From positions 1 to 64,000 of the forward strand of contig BNBX01000017.1 in the NCBI GenBank assembly GCA_014656175.1: 64,000 nucleotides of DNA, in the 5' to 3' direction. Below are positions 1 to 9,451 of the stretch, piece after piece (position 1 is the first letter of the stretch; each line of letters opens with the position of its first letter). Position numbers and translations under genes: made by a program. The stretch comes from Streptomyces werraensis. GTDB taxonomy: Bacteria; Actinomycetota; Actinomycetes; Streptomycetales; Streptomycetaceae. The notes below the pieces were generated by a model. That model saw only the letters and a program-made list of their open reading frames with translations, was not told the DNA's origin and did no database searches.

Positions 1-681
1 CTCCCGCAGCGGGTGCCTCGCCAGCACCGCGTCCACCTCCGGCGTCAGCGCCGCCGCCAGCCGGGCCGCCGCCGGGCGTTGCGTGTGGCGCAGGCCGTCC
101 ACGGCCGCGCGCAGCACCTCCCGGTCGTCGGCCCCGGGCACCTGCTCCGCCGCCCGCTCGTGCAGCCGGGCGCCCTCCTCGAGCACCACCTCGGTGTCGA
201 TGCCCGCCGGAACCTTGATCTGCGCGTGGTGCCGCCAGGTGGTGACCGGGTCGCCCCAGGCCTCCACCGCGTACGTCCACAGGCCGGTGGCCGTCGGGGT
301 GACGGTCGCCCCCCACCGGTCCGTGCCGGGCGCGAGCTCCCGCATCGGCGTGAACGGGCCCGGACGCCCCTGCGGGTCCTTCAGCACGACGTTGGCCGCC
401 ACCGCGTCGTGCCCCTCACGGAACACGGTCGCCGTCACCTCGAACGCCTCGCCCGGCACGGCCTTCGCCGGCCGGCGCCCCTGCCGCACCAGCGGCCGGA
501 CGTCCAGCACGGGGATGCGCCCCACGGAGGTCCCGGGAGGCGCCGTTGGCGCGGGCGTGCCGGTGGCGGACGGGGCCGGCCCGGTGCGGGGCGGCCGGCC
601 GCGCGGGGGCGCGGCGTCGGTGCGGGCGGACGCCTTGGCGCCGGACGGTGAGGGGGATGACGAGTGGTGCTTGGCGGGCAT
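1..681 (-). CDS. glgE: Alpha-1,4-glucan:maltose-1-phosphate maltosyltransferase, N-terminal part (runs off the window)
   Basis: GlgE transfers maltose from maltose-1-phosphate to the non-reducing end of alpha-1,4-glucan in the cytoplasm. The 227 codons present begin with a low-complexity Ser/Pro/Ala-rich leader of about 50 residues (MPAKHHSSS...). The GlgE N-terminal domain follows, recognisable by IPVLDVRP, then GEAFEVTATVFREGHD and an ATGLWTYAVEAWGD-like stretch. The catalytic GH13 domain lies outside the window. The ATG at 681 was chosen because it starts the leader and no better in-frame start lies upstream. The gene is divergent from glgP, the arrangement known for the GlgE pathway locus in Streptomyces. 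The identification rests on the N-terminal domain and context only. Confidence 0.85.
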   Translation of the reverse strand, partial: MPAKHHSSSPSPSGAKASARTDAAPPRGRPPRTGPAPSATGTPAPTAPPGTSVGRIPVLDVRPLVRQGRRPAKAVPGEAFEVTATVFREGHDAVAANVVLKDPQGRPGPFTPMRELAPGTDRWGATVTPTATGLWTYAVEAWGDPVTTWRHHAQIKVPAGIDTEVVLEEGARLHERAAEQVPGADDREVLRAAVDGLRHTQRPAAARLAAALTPEVDAVLARHPLRE

Positions 682-1442
682 GACCGCTCCTGTCCGCGTC
701 AACGAGGGTGGGCGGATGACTGTGGGGAGGTGGGTCCTGCGGGGTCTGAGTGGGGTGTACCCGCAGGAGCCTTCCCACACCGTTCGGGTGGGCAATCCGG
801 CGCTTTGTTAACTACTCACGCGTATGTCGACACACAAGACCGGCCGGGGCCTCTCGGCGCCCGGCGGGTCCGGGGCCCGCCCGTGCTGGGTGCGTTCCCA
901 CCGGCTGCCGGCGCTTCGGAGCACGCACGGCGCCCCGGTGTACGCGGGCACCCGGGCTGACGGGGGCGCGCGCCGTGGAGGCGGCGCCCGCCCCGCCCGT
1001 GACCAGCGGCTTCTCCGCCCGCCCCGGCCGCCGCCGCCCCGGCGCGCGGCGATTCGCCCGCGCCGTGCGCCGACGGCTGCACGTGACCGGTGGGGAAGGC
1101 GGGGCGTAAGGGGCGCGCGGGGCCCGAACACCGGAGGTGACGCGGGTGTGGGGCCTGGCGGGAGGCGGAAACGGCCGGTTTCTTGCCCTGCCCGGCGACC
1201 GGCCCGGTCCGCCCGGCCGGACACGCGTCCCCGAGCGGCGGCATCGACGCACGGGGTGTAGTACGACAAGACCGCACATGGGGCCGGAATCGGCCATATC
1301 CGCTGTGCGGTGAATCGTTTGGACAGGGCAGGCGAGGTACCCGTGTCCCCCGGCTTCCCCCGCGGACGGCGTCCGCGCCGGTACTGTCGGCTGCGATACC
1401 CGGACGCACACCGCGTCTCTCACGAACGCGCCGAGGTGGCTT
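682..1442. promoter_or_regulatory. Divergent glgE/glgP intergenic region
   Basis: This 761-bp gap separates the divergent glgE and glgP starts and must hold both promoters. Several frames stay open because of GC bias, but none shows a recognisable product. Two less GC-rich patches stand out: about 800-840, on the glgE side, and about 1260-1320, on the glgP side. They are the likeliest promoter zones, but no box is convincing enough to place. Confidence 0.4.
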
Positions 1443-4061
1443 GTGAAGGCTATCCGTCGATTCACCGTCCGACCCGTGCTCCCCGGACCCCTCCGGCCGC
1501 TGAGCGACCTGGCCCGCAATCTGCGCTGGTCCTGGCACGCCGGCACCCGTGACCTCTTCCGCTCCGTCGACCCCGAGCGCTGGGCCGCGGCCGGCGGCGA
1601 TCCCATGCGTCTGCTGGGCAGCGTGCCGACCGAGCGGCTCACCGAACTGGCCGGCGACCGCGACTTCCTCGACCGCCTCGCCGCGGTCGCGGACGACCTG
1701 GACACCTACATGACCGGCGACCGCTGGTACCAGCGGCAGAGCGGCCGGCTCCCCGCCGCCGTCGCCTACTTCTCCCCCGAGTTCGGCATCACCGCCGCCC
1801 TGCCCCAGTACTCCGGCGGGCTCGGCATCCTGGCCGGCGACCACCTGAAGGCCGCCAGCGACCTCGGCGCCCCGTTGATCGGCGTCGGCCTGCTCTACCG
1901 GCACGGCTACTTCCGCCAGTCCCTGTCCCGGGACGGCTGGCAGCAGGAGCACTACCCCGTCCTCGACCCGCACGAGCTTCCCCTGGACCAGCTCAAGGAG
2001 GCCGACGGCGCCCCCGCCCAGATCACCCTCGCCCTCCCCGGCGACCGCTCCCTGCGCGCCCGTATCTGGGTCGCCCAGGTGGGCAGGATCCCGCTGCTTC
2101 TGCTCGACTCCGACATCGAGGAGAACGACCTCATCGAGCGGGGGGTGACCGACCGGCTCTACGGCGGCGGCAGCGAGCACCGGCTGCTCCAGGAGATGCT
2201 CCTCGGCATAGGAGGTGTCCGCGCCGTCCGCACGTACTGCAGGGTCACCGGGCACGCGGCGCCGGAGGTGTTCCACACCAACGAGGGGCACGCCGGGTTC
2301 CTCGGTCTTGAGCGGATGGCGGAACTGCGCGCCGAGGGGCTCGACTTCGACGCGGCACTGGAGACGGTCCGAGCCGGGACCGTGTTCACCACGCACACGC
2401 CCGTGCCGGCCGGCATCGACCGCTTCGACCGCGAACTGGTCGCCCGGCACTTCGGCCCGCACGCGGAGCTGCCGAACCTGGAGGTCGACCGCATCCTGCG
2501 GCTCGGCATGGAGACCTACCCGGGCGGCGAGCCCAACCTCTTCAACATGGCCGTGATGGGTCTGCGCCTCGCCCAGCGGGCCAACGGCGTCTCCCTGCTG
2601 CACGGCCAGGTCAGCCGGGAGATGTTCGCCGGGCTGTGGCCGGGGTTCGACCCCGAGGAGGTGCCCATCACCTCCGTCACCAACGGGGTGCACGCGCCCA
2701 CCTGGGTCGCCCCCGAGGTGTACCGGCTCGGCGCCCGGCAGATCGGCACCCAGCGCGCGGAGGAGGCGCTCAGCATCGGCGACTCCGACCGCTGGGACTC
2801 CGTCGCCGACATCGCCGACCAGGACATCTGGGACCTGCGCCGGTCGCTGCGCGAGCTGCTGGTGCTGGAGGTGCGGGAGCGGCTGCGCGCCTCCTGGCGG
2901 CAGCGCGGCGCCGGGACCGCCGAACTGGGCTGGATCGACGGCGTCCTCGATCCGGACGTGCTCACCATCGGCTTCGCCCGGCGCGTCCCGTCCTACAAGC
3001 GGCTGACGCTGATGCTGCGCGACCGGGACCGGCTGATGGACCTGCTGCTGCACCCCGAGCGGCCGGTGCAGATCGTGGTCGCGGGCAAGGCGCACCCGGC
3101 GGACGACGGCGGCAAGCGGCTCATCCAGGAACTCGTCCGCTTCGCCGACGACCCGCGGGTCCGCCACCGGATCGTCTTCCTGCCCGACTACGGCATGGCG
3201 ATGGCGCAGAAGCTGTACCCCGGCTGCGACATCTGGCTGAACAACCCGCTGCGGCCGCTGGAGGCGTGCGGCACCAGCGGGATGAAGGCCGCGCTCAACG
3301 GCGGGCTCAACCTGTCGGTGCTGGACGGCTGGTGGGACGAGTGGTTCCAGCCCGACTTCGGCTGGTCCATCCCCACGGCGGACGGCGCGGGGACCGACCC
3401 GGACCGACGCGACGACATAGAGGCCGCGGCGCTGTACGACCTGCTGGAGCAGCGGGTGACCCGCACCTTCTACGAGCGCGGGCGCAGCGGGCTGCCGGAC
3501 CGGTGGATCGAGATGGTCCGGCGGACGCTGAGCCTGCTCGGGCCGAAGGTCCTGGCCGGGCGGATGGTGCGGGAGTACGTGGAGCGGCTGTACACCCCGG
3601 CCGCGCACGCGCACCGGGCGATGAACGCGGACGCCGCGCGGGAGCTCGCGGAGTGGAAGGCGGCGGTGCGGGGGGCGTGGCACGGGGTGACCGTCGACCA
3701 CGTCGAGACGTCCGTGGCCTCCGCCACCGCGGAGCTGGGCAGCACGCTGGCCCTCCGGGTGCGGGTGGGGCTGGGGAGCCTGCGGCCGGAGGACGTGGAG
3801 GTGCAGGCCGTCGCCGGGCGGGTGGACGAGGAGGACCGCATCACGGATGCGGCCGCCGTGCCGTTGAAGCCGGTGGGAGCGCCCGGGGCGGGGGGTGAGT
3901 GGGTCTACGAAGGCCCGCTGTCCCTGGACCGGACGGGGCCGTTCGGCTACACGGTGCGGGTGCTGCCGAGTCACCGGCTGTTGGCGTCGGGAGCGGAACT
4001 GGGGTTGGTGGCGGTGCCACCGGAGGACGTCGCGGAGGCGGCGGGCTTACTGATGCGGTAG
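1443..4061 (+). CDS. glgP: Alpha-glucan (glycogen) phosphorylase
   Basis: The enzyme releases glucose-1-phosphate from alpha-1,4-glucans by PLP-dependent phosphorolysis in the cytoplasm. The 872-residue product has a DUF3417-type N-terminal region (PLSDLARNLRWSWH near residue 22), as in the actinobacterial short phosphorylase family. The motif EACGTSGMKAALNGG near residue 615 carries the lysine expected to bind PLP. Further conserved blocks are YFSPEFGI, PQYSGGLGILAGDHLKAASDLG and TNGVHAPTW. The GTG start was taken because the glucan phosphorylase N-terminus begins directly after it. It is divergent from glgE, so the two genes probably govern turnover of the same glucan pool together with glgX at 21.4-23.7 kb. 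Confidence 0.93.
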   Translation: MKAIRRFTVRPVLPGPLRPLSDLARNLRWSWHAGTRDLFRSVDPERWAAAGGDPMRLLGSVPTERLTELAGDRDFLDRLAAVADDLDTYMTGDRWYQRQSGRLPAAVAYFSPEFGITAALPQYSGGLGILAGDHLKAASDLGAPLIGVGLLYRHGYFRQSLSRDGWQQEHYPVLDPHELPLDQLKEADGAPAQITLALPGDRSLRARIWVAQVGRIPLLLLDSDIEENDLIERGVTDRLYGGGSEHRLLQEMLLGIGGVRAVRTYCRVTGHAAPEVFHTNEGHAGFLGLERMAELRAEGLDFDAALETVRAGTVFTTHTPVPAGIDRFDRELVARHFGPHAELPNLEVDRILRLGMETYPGGEPNLFNMAVMGLRLAQRANGVSLLHGQVSREMFAGLWPGFDPEEVPITSVTNGVHAPTWVAPEVYRLGARQIGTQRAEEALSIGDSDRWDSVADIADQDIWDLRRSLRELLVLEVRERLRASWRQRGAGTAELGWIDGVLDPDVLTIGFARRVPSYKRLTLMLRDRDRLMDLLLHPERPVQIVVAGKAHPADDGGKRLIQELVRFADDPRVRHRIVFLPDYGMAMAQKLYPGCDIWLNNPLRPLEACGTSGMKAALNGGLNLSVLDGWWDEWFQPDFGWSIPTADGAGTDPDRRDDIEAAALYDLLEQRVTRTFYERGRSGLPDRWIEMVRRTLSLLGPKVLAGRMVREYVERLYTPAAHAHRAMNADAARELAEWKAAVRGAWHGVTVDHVETSVASATAELGSTLALRVRVGLGSLRPEDVEVQAVAGRVDEEDRITDAAAVPLKPVGAPGAGGEWVYEGPLSLDRTGPFGYTVRVLPSHRLLASGAELGLVAVPPEDVAEAAGLLMR

Positions 4062-4075
4062 CGCGCCGCGGGGGT

Positions 4076-4545
4076 GCGGGGAACCGCGCGCCCGGCCCCC
4101 GACGGCCCGCACCCGGCGACGGTGCCCCGGTGGCTGTCGGGGGTGCGGTGCGGGCCCGGTGGGGGTGCCGCCTGCGCCCACCCGTGCCGCCCTGGGCGGC
4201 ACGCATGCCCGCAGGCTGCGTGCGGGGTGCGGGTGCCCTCAGGCGGAGGTGCCCTGAAGGGGCGCGGGGAACTGCGCGAGCGGCCCCCGACGGCCCGCAG
4301 CCGGCGACAGACGGTGTCCGGCATCCCGGTGGCCGTCGGGGGGTGCGGTGCGGGCCCGGTGGGGGTGCCGCCTGCGCCCACCCGTGCCGCCCTGGGCGGC
4401 ACGTATGCCCGCAGGCTGCGTGCGTGGGTGGGTGGGCTGCTGCGTGGGTGGTGCGGGTGCCCTCGGGCGGAGGTGCCCTGAAGGGGCGCGGGGAACTGCG
4501 CGAGCGGCCCACGCCGAGCCGCGCCCGGCGGTCGACAGTTCCCGG
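4076..4545. repeat. Two-and-a-half-copy GC-rich intergenic repeat, period about 200 bp
   Basis: The segment around 4137-4223 recurs at 4337-4423 with an exact 200-bp offset and very few mismatches. Each copy contains the 19-nt palindrome GTGCCGCCCTGGGCGGCAC. A second sub-unit, GGGGCGCGGGGAACTGCGCG, appears near 4259 and 4482, with a degenerate copy near 4070-4100. I remember this second motif as a dispersed intergenic repeat of Streptomyces chromosomes. The array lies between the converging ends of glgP and the DUF1990 gene and holds no convincing gene. Confidence 0.8.
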
Positions 4546-4559
4546 CACCCCGGTCGCCG

Positions 4560-5081
4560 TCAGCCGTCCTGGACGCCCCGTGTCGCCAGGCGGCGGAGGA
4601 CCTTGCCGGCGCGGCGGGCGTAGGCGTGTTGGAGGGACCGGGTGGCCGCGCCGCCCGCCCGGGCGTACCAGCGGGCCGGCCGGCTGAACGCCGAGACCGT
4701 CAGCCACACCGTCCCGTCCCCCGTCCGGTGCACGACGAACGCCTCCTCCCCGCTCTCCGGATGCCCCGCCAGCGTCCCGTACGCCCACCCCGCCTCGCGG
4801 TACTCCTCCGACGCCCACACCACCCGGCACGGCGCCTTCACCAGCCCCGCCAGGGTGACGGTGACGTCGACGTCGGGCGCGGCCCGGTCCGCCGAGGCGT
4901 CGATGCCGACGCCCATCTCCCGGTGCATCTCCCAGGTGAACAGCGCGTCAGCCGCCTGGCGGAACACCTTCTCCCCCTCGCCGAGCCGGGTGCGCTCCCT
5001 CAGGTGGTGGAACCCCGGAGGGCAGTAGTCGGGATCGCGGCTCGCGCCGACGTGGTCGTGGGTGAAGTCCGCCGAAGACAT
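4560..5081 (-). CDS. DUF1990 family protein
   Basis: The 173-residue cytoplasmic protein begins MSSADFTHDHVGASRD and contains a YCPPGFHHLRERTRLGEG motif followed by an LFTWEMHREMGVGIDAS stretch. These are typical of the DUF1990 family, whose biochemical role is unknown to me. The later part (VVWASEEYREAGWAYGTLAGHPESGEEAF) also fits. No signal peptide or membrane segment is seen. An in-frame start 10 codons upstream is possible, but ATG 5081 matches the usual N-terminus. It converges on glgP across the repeat region. Confidence 0.75.
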   Translation of the reverse strand: MSSADFTHDHVGASRDPDYCPPGFHHLRERTRLGEGEKVFRQAADALFTWEMHREMGVGIDASADRAAPDVDVTVTLAGLVKAPCRVVWASEEYREAGWAYGTLAGHPESGEEAFVVHRTGDGTVWLTVSAFSRPARWYARAGGAATRSLQHAYARRAGKVLRRLATRGVQDG

Positions 5082-5172
5082 GGGACCCAAGCCTAGGCGG
5101 TGGCCCCGCACGCACCGGCGGCACCCGGAGCGAAGCGCTCCGGGTGCCGCGCGGGACGGGGGAGAGCCGGCC

Positions 5173-6822
5173 TCAGCTGACGTTGACCGCCTTCCAGGCC
5201 GCGTCGACCGCCTTGTACTCGGCGCTGCTCGCGCCGTACAGCGCGGACGCCGCGTTCAGGGTGCCCGTGCGGGCCGCCTTGTAGTTGGTCGTCGAGGTGA
5301 AGTACGTGGTCAGCGCCTTGTACCAGATCTGCAGCGCCTTGGCGCGGCCGATGCCGGTGACGGTGGAGCCGTCGTACGTCGGCGAGTTGTAGCTCACGCC
5401 GTTGACGGTCTTCGAGCCGCTGCCCTCGGCGAGCAGGTAGAAGAAGTGGTTCGCCGGGCCGGAGGAGTAGTGGACGTCGACCGAGCCGAGGCTGGAGGAC
5501 CAGTAGTCCTTGGACGCGCCGTCCTTGCTCGGCTTGTCCATGTACCGCAGGGGGGTCCCGTTGCCGTTGATGTCGATCTTCTCGCCGATGAGGTAGTCAC
5601 CGGCGTCGGAGGAGTTGTTCGCGTAGAACTCCGCCCCCGCGCCGAAGATGTCGCTGGTCGCCTCGTTGAGGCCGCCGGACTCTCCGCTGTAGCGCAGGCC
5701 GGCGGTGACGGACGTGACGCCGTGGCTCATCTCGTGGCCGGCGACGTCCAGCGAGGTCAGCGGGTGGGTGTTGCCCGAGCCGTCGCCGTAGGTCATGCAG
5801 AAGCAGCTGTCCTGCCAGAAGGCGTTGACGTAGTTGCTGCCGTAGTGGACGCGGGAGTAGGCGGCCTTGCCGTCGTTGCGGATGCCGCTGCGCCCGAAGG
5901 TGTTCTTGTAGAAGTCCCAGGTGATCTGGGCACCGTAGGCGGCGTCCACGGCCGCGGTCTGGTCGCTGGAGGCGGTGCCGGTGCCCCAGGTGTCGTCCGC
6001 GTCGGTGAACAGGGTGCCGGTGCCGGAGGTGCCGCGCGCCAGGTTGTAGGTCTTGTGACCGCCGCGCGAGGTGTCGTACAGCTGGTACGCCGAGCCGGAC
6101 TTGTACGTGCCGAGGGTGACGGTGCCCGAGTAGAGGCTCCTGCCGGTGCCGGTGTGCACGGCCTGCCACTCGTGCAGCTTCTCGCCGGTGGTGGCGTCGG
6201 TGATGACGTGCAGCTCGTTCGGGGTGCCGTCCTCCTGGAGGCCGCCGACGACGGTCTCGTAGGCGAGGACGGGCGTGCCCTCGGCGGCCCAGATCACCTT
6301 GCGGGGCGCGGAGTCGGCCTCGGTGCGCTCCGAGCCGGCCTTCTCGGCGGCGGCGAGCGCCTGCGTCTCGGCCTTGCCCGCCGCGACCTTCGGCGTCACG
6401 GAGGCGACCTTGACGGTGGTCCTCACGGCCTTGGTGACGGTTCTGGCGCCGTCCGCCGGCTCGTGCACGACGAGGTCGCCGCCGAGCACGGGCAGCCCGC
6501 CGTAGGTGCGCTCGTACCGGGTGTGGACCGTGCCGTCGACGTCCTTGACGACGTCCTTGACGATCAGCTTCTCCTGGGCGCCGAGACCTATCGCGTCGGC
6601 GGTCTCGGCGGCCGTGGCCTGCTGCTCCTGGATGAGGGAGGTGCGCGCGGCGGCGGACAGCAGCACGGAGGCGCCGCCCATGACCGGCTTGCCGGCGGGG
6701 GCGGGGGCGGGGTCGGCGGTCGCGGTACCGGCGGCCAGGCCGGTGGTGAGCAGGGCGCCGGCCGCGACGGCGGTGGCGGCGGCCAGGGCGGTACGGCGGC
6801 GACGCGCGTAGAGGGGAGTCAC
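5173..6822 (-). CDS. Secreted M4 (thermolysin-family) neutral zinc metalloprotease
   Basis: This is a 549-residue extracellular zinc endopeptidase precursor. A signal peptide with a basic n-region (YARRRRTALAAATAVAAG) ends near ATADP. An FTP/propeptide region covers roughly residues 35-215, and the catalytic domain follows. The HEMSH zinc site is at residues 363-367 and the third ligand, Glu387 in GGLNEATSD, follows at the spacing expected for M4 enzymes. VDVHYSSGPANHFFYLL supplies the transition-state histidine region. The GTG at 6822 is preceded by GAGGAG. It lies 285 bp downstream of its longer paralogue at 7108-9150, in the same orientation, and lacks that protein's C-terminal P-domain. 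Confidence 0.93.
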   Translation of the reverse strand: MTPLYARRRRTALAAATAVAAGALLTTGLAAGTATADPAPAPAGKPVMGGASVLLSAAARTSLIQEQQATAAETADAIGLGAQEKLIVKDVVKDVDGTVHTRYERTYGGLPVLGGDLVVHEPADGARTVTKAVRTTVKVASVTPKVAAGKAETQALAAAEKAGSERTEADSAPRKVIWAAEGTPVLAYETVVGGLQEDGTPNELHVITDATTGEKLHEWQAVHTGTGRSLYSGTVTLGTYKSGSAYQLYDTSRGGHKTYNLARGTSGTGTLFTDADDTWGTGTASSDQTAAVDAAYGAQITWDFYKNTFGRSGIRNDGKAAYSRVHYGSNYVNAFWQDSCFCMTYGDGSGNTHPLTSLDVAGHEMSHGVTSVTAGLRYSGESGGLNEATSDIFGAGAEFYANNSSDAGDYLIGEKIDINGNGTPLRYMDKPSKDGASKDYWSSSLGSVDVHYSSGPANHFFYLLAEGSGSKTVNGVSYNSPTYDGSTVTGIGRAKALQIWYKALTTYFTSTTNYKAARTGTLNAASALYGASSAEYKAVDAAWKAVNVS

Positions 6823-7033
6823 TCGAAGCTCCTCGGGGGGTGAGTGGGGGTGCCGGACGGTGGGGGCCGTCCGGGTGGTGCACCGAGCGAGGGAAGAGTG
6901 ACATCTACGTCGCGTACATGTCATGAGGGTCTGATGATGTTGGCCGAAAGTCGACGTCCGAACGCATGTTGCGTCCGTGTGAATCCGCGTGACCTCGGCA
7001 AAGACGCAACCCGCGGGACGTATGGGGCAGGCA

Positions 7034-7079
7034 AAAAATGGCGCTGTTCCGGGCGGTGGAAACCACCCGGAACAGCGCC
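7034..7079 (-). terminator. Intrinsic terminator of the P-domain metalloprotease gene
   Basis: On the minus strand a 14-bp perfect stem (GGCGCTGTTCCGGG with its complement, 7066-7079 and 7040-7053) is followed by six consecutive T residues. It sits 29 bp after the stop of the upstream metalloprotease gene. It is one of the few classical U-tract terminators in this GC-rich sequence and suggests the two protease genes are separate transcription units. Confidence 0.9.
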
Positions 7080-7107
7080 GTGCCGGTGTCCGTCCGACCA
7101 GGTCCGC

Positions 7108-9150
7108 CTACGGGAAGGTCAGGCTCCAGCCGTTGATGTAGCCGGTGTCGTAGCGGGCCATGTCCTGAACCCGCAGCCGCCAGGTGCCGTTGGCCGTCTC
7201 CGACGACGCGTTGACCGTGTACGTCTCGTTGATGTTGTCCGCCGAACCGCCGGTGCGGTTGCGCAGCCGGTACGAGGTGCCGTCCGGGGCCACCAGGTCG
7301 ACGACCAGGTCACCGCTCCAGGTGTGCACGATGTCGACCGCGACCTGGAGGTTGCCGGGCGCGTTGCCGGTGCGGCCGGTGACGGTGATCGAGGACGTCA
7401 CCGCGGCGCCGGCGTCCGGGATCGCCACGTCGGTGGTCGACTCGAAGGTGGTGCCGCCGCCTCCGGGACCGCCGGAGCGGGCGCCGACGTTGACGGCCGC
7501 CCAGGCGTCCTGCACCGCCTTGTACTCGGCGCTGTCCGTGCCGTACAGCTCGCCGGTCGCCGCCAGGGTGCCCGTGCGGGCCGCCGCGTAGTTCGTGGTC
7601 GAGGTGAACTTCGTGGTGAGCGCGCGGAACCAGATCTTCTCCGCCTTGGCGCGGCCGATGCCCGTGACCGGCAGGCCGTCGGAGGTGGGGGAGTCGTAGG
7701 TGACGCCGTTGATGGTCTTCGTGCCGCTGCCCTCGCTCAGCAGGTAGAAGAAGTGGTTCGCCACACCCGACGAGTAGTGCACGTCGATCGAGCCGATGCC
7801 GGAGTACCAGGAGTCCTTGGACCGGCCGTCCTTGCTCGGCTTGTCCATGTAACGCAGCGGCGTGCCGTCGCCGTTGATGTCGATCTCCTCGCCGATGAGG
7901 TAGTCGCCGACGTCGGAGGAGTTGTTCGCGTAGAACTCGACGGTCGCGCCGAAGATGTCGCTGGTCGCCTCGTTCAGGCCGCCGGACTCGCCGCTGTAGA
8001 CCAGGCCCGCGGTGGCCGAGGTGAGGCCGTGCGACATCTCGTGCGCGGCCACGTCGATCGAGGTGAGCGGGTTGACGTTGCCGGAGCCGTCGCCGTAGGT
8101 CATGCAGAAGCAGCTGTCCGACCAGAAGGCGTTGACGTAGTTGTTGCCGTAATGGACCCGGGAGTAGGCGCCGACGCCGTCCCCGCGGATGCCGCTGCGG
8201 CCGTGCACGTTCTTGTAGTAGTCCCAGGTCAGCGCCGCCCCGTAGTGGGCGTCCGCGCCGGCCGACTCCGCGTTGGAGGGGGTGCCGTCGCCCCAGACGT
8301 CGTCGGAGCCGGAGAACAGCGTGCCGGTGCCGGAGGTGCCCCGGTTGAGGTTGTACGTCTTGTGCCCGCCGCGCGCCCCGTCGGTCAGGTTGTACGTCGA
8401 ACCCGACTGGGTGGTCGTCAGGTCGACGGTGCCGCTGTAGACGGTGTGGCCGGTGCCGTTCTGCACGGCCTGCCACTCGTACAGCTTCTCGCCGGTGGTG
8501 GCGTCGGTGACGACGTGCAGCTCCTGCGGGGTGCCGTCGTGCTGGAGACCGCCGACGACCGTCTCGTACGCGACGACCGGGGTGCCGCCCGCCGCCCAGA
8601 TCACCTTGCGCGGCGCCCGGTCGACGTCCGCGTCCGCAGCCTTCTCGGCCTTCGCGGCGGACAGGGCCTGCGCCTCGGCCTTCGCGGCCGGCACCTTCGT
8701 GGTGGTGGTGGCGGGCCTCACCGCGGCACGGGTCGCCTTCACGACCTTGTCCGCCTCGCCGGCCGTGTCGCCCTGGACGATCAGGTCGCCGCCGAGGACG
8801 GGCAGCCCGTCGTAGGTGCGCTCGTAGCGCACGTGCACGGTGCCGTCGCGGTCCTTGAGGACGTCGCGGACGACGAGCTTCTCCTTCGCGCCCAGACCGA
8901 GGTCCTTCGCGGTCCCGGCCTTGACGGAGTCCGCCTGGCGCATCAGCGCGGCACGCTGGGCGGGGGTGAGCTCGACCGACTCCGAACCGGGTGCGGCGCT
9001 CGCGGTCCGGGGCGCCGTGTCAGGGGCGGCGGTGGCGGCGCCGGACTGGACGGCCGTGGCGATCAGCGCGGCCACGCCGGCCAGGGCGACGGCGGCGACG
9101 CGGCGCTGCGCGGTGCGGGGGGTGCGTCTGTGGGGCGTCCTGCTTCTCAA
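7108..9150 (-). CDS. Secreted M4 neutral zinc metalloprotease with C-terminal P-domain
   Basis: This is a 680-residue extracellular metalloprotease precursor. It has a signal peptide (RRVAAVALAGVAALIATAVQS...AAP), an FTP-type propeptide, and an M4 catalytic domain with HEMSH at residues 370-374 and the third-ligand Glu394 in GGLNEATSD. After a Gly-rich linker (GARSGGPGGGGTT) comes a P/Homo B-type domain of about 110 residues, recognisable by VDIVHTWSGDLVVDLVAPDG and the terminal GYINGWSLTF. P-domains stabilise or target secreted proteases. The start is TTG, chosen because AAGGAG lies six bases upstream. The catalytic domain is very close to its neighbour at 5173-6822, indicating tandem duplication. 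Confidence 0.93.
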   Translation of the reverse strand: MRSRTPHRRTPRTAQRRVAAVALAGVAALIATAVQSGAATAAPDTAPRTASAAPGSESVELTPAQRAALMRQADSVKAGTAKDLGLGAKEKLVVRDVLKDRDGTVHVRYERTYDGLPVLGGDLIVQGDTAGEADKVVKATRAAVRPATTTTKVPAAKAEAQALSAAKAEKAADADVDRAPRKVIWAAGGTPVVAYETVVGGLQHDGTPQELHVVTDATTGEKLYEWQAVQNGTGHTVYSGTVDLTTTQSGSTYNLTDGARGGHKTYNLNRGTSGTGTLFSGSDDVWGDGTPSNAESAGADAHYGAALTWDYYKNVHGRSGIRGDGVGAYSRVHYGNNYVNAFWSDSCFCMTYGDGSGNVNPLTSIDVAAHEMSHGLTSATAGLVYSGESGGLNEATSDIFGATVEFYANNSSDVGDYLIGEEIDINGDGTPLRYMDKPSKDGRSKDSWYSGIGSIDVHYSSGVANHFFYLLSEGSGTKTINGVTYDSPTSDGLPVTGIGRAKAEKIWFRALTTKFTSTTNYAAARTGTLAATGELYGTDSAEYKAVQDAWAAVNVGARSGGPGGGGTTFESTTDVAIPDAGAAVTSSITVTGRTGNAPGNLQVAVDIVHTWSGDLVVDLVAPDGTSYRLRNRTGGSADNINETYTVNASSETANGTWRLRVQDMARYDTGYINGWSLTFP

Positions 9151-9451
9151 CGCTGACTCCTTCTGCGGGGCCGCGGGGTACGCGGCCTGGGGAGACCGGC
9201 CGGCGGGTCAGCCGGCCGGGCAGAACGGAAGTGCTTCGAGCAGTGACCGCCGCACAACGGGCAGCCGAAGCTGTGGGGTTGCTGTGAAGCGGCCGTGGGA
9301 AGAGTGGCAGGGGAGCGCGGTTTCTGTCAGGAGCGCGTCAGGAAGTTGGCCGGATCCCGTCCGGTGTCCGGCAGGAGGTGTCCGCTATCCGGGCGACGGC
9401 GGGATGGCGGCGGTCCGGTGAGCCGGGCACGCCGCCACCTTGGGCCCCGTC
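9151..9451. other. Intergenic region upstream of the P-domain metalloprotease
   Basis: These 301 bp hold the promoter of the minus-strand metalloprotease gene. The region next to it is the 3' end of the ABC exporter gene at 9452. The GGCCGGC-rich stretch near 9190-9225 can fold into a hairpin. I see no coding potential and cannot place the promoter. Confidence 0.4.

Noticed and set aside
816..3974. Open frame of over 1000 codons antisense to glgP
   Set aside because: It lies opposite a well-supported phosphorylase gene and its translation is rich in Arg, Gly, Pro, Val and His as expected for a shadow frame in GC-rich DNA; no domain was seen.
5062..9156. Long plus-strand open frames opposite the two metalloprotease genes
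   Set aside because: They mirror each other because the two genes are paralogues. The translations are Val/Gly/Arg low-complexity and carry no motif or ribosome-binding site.
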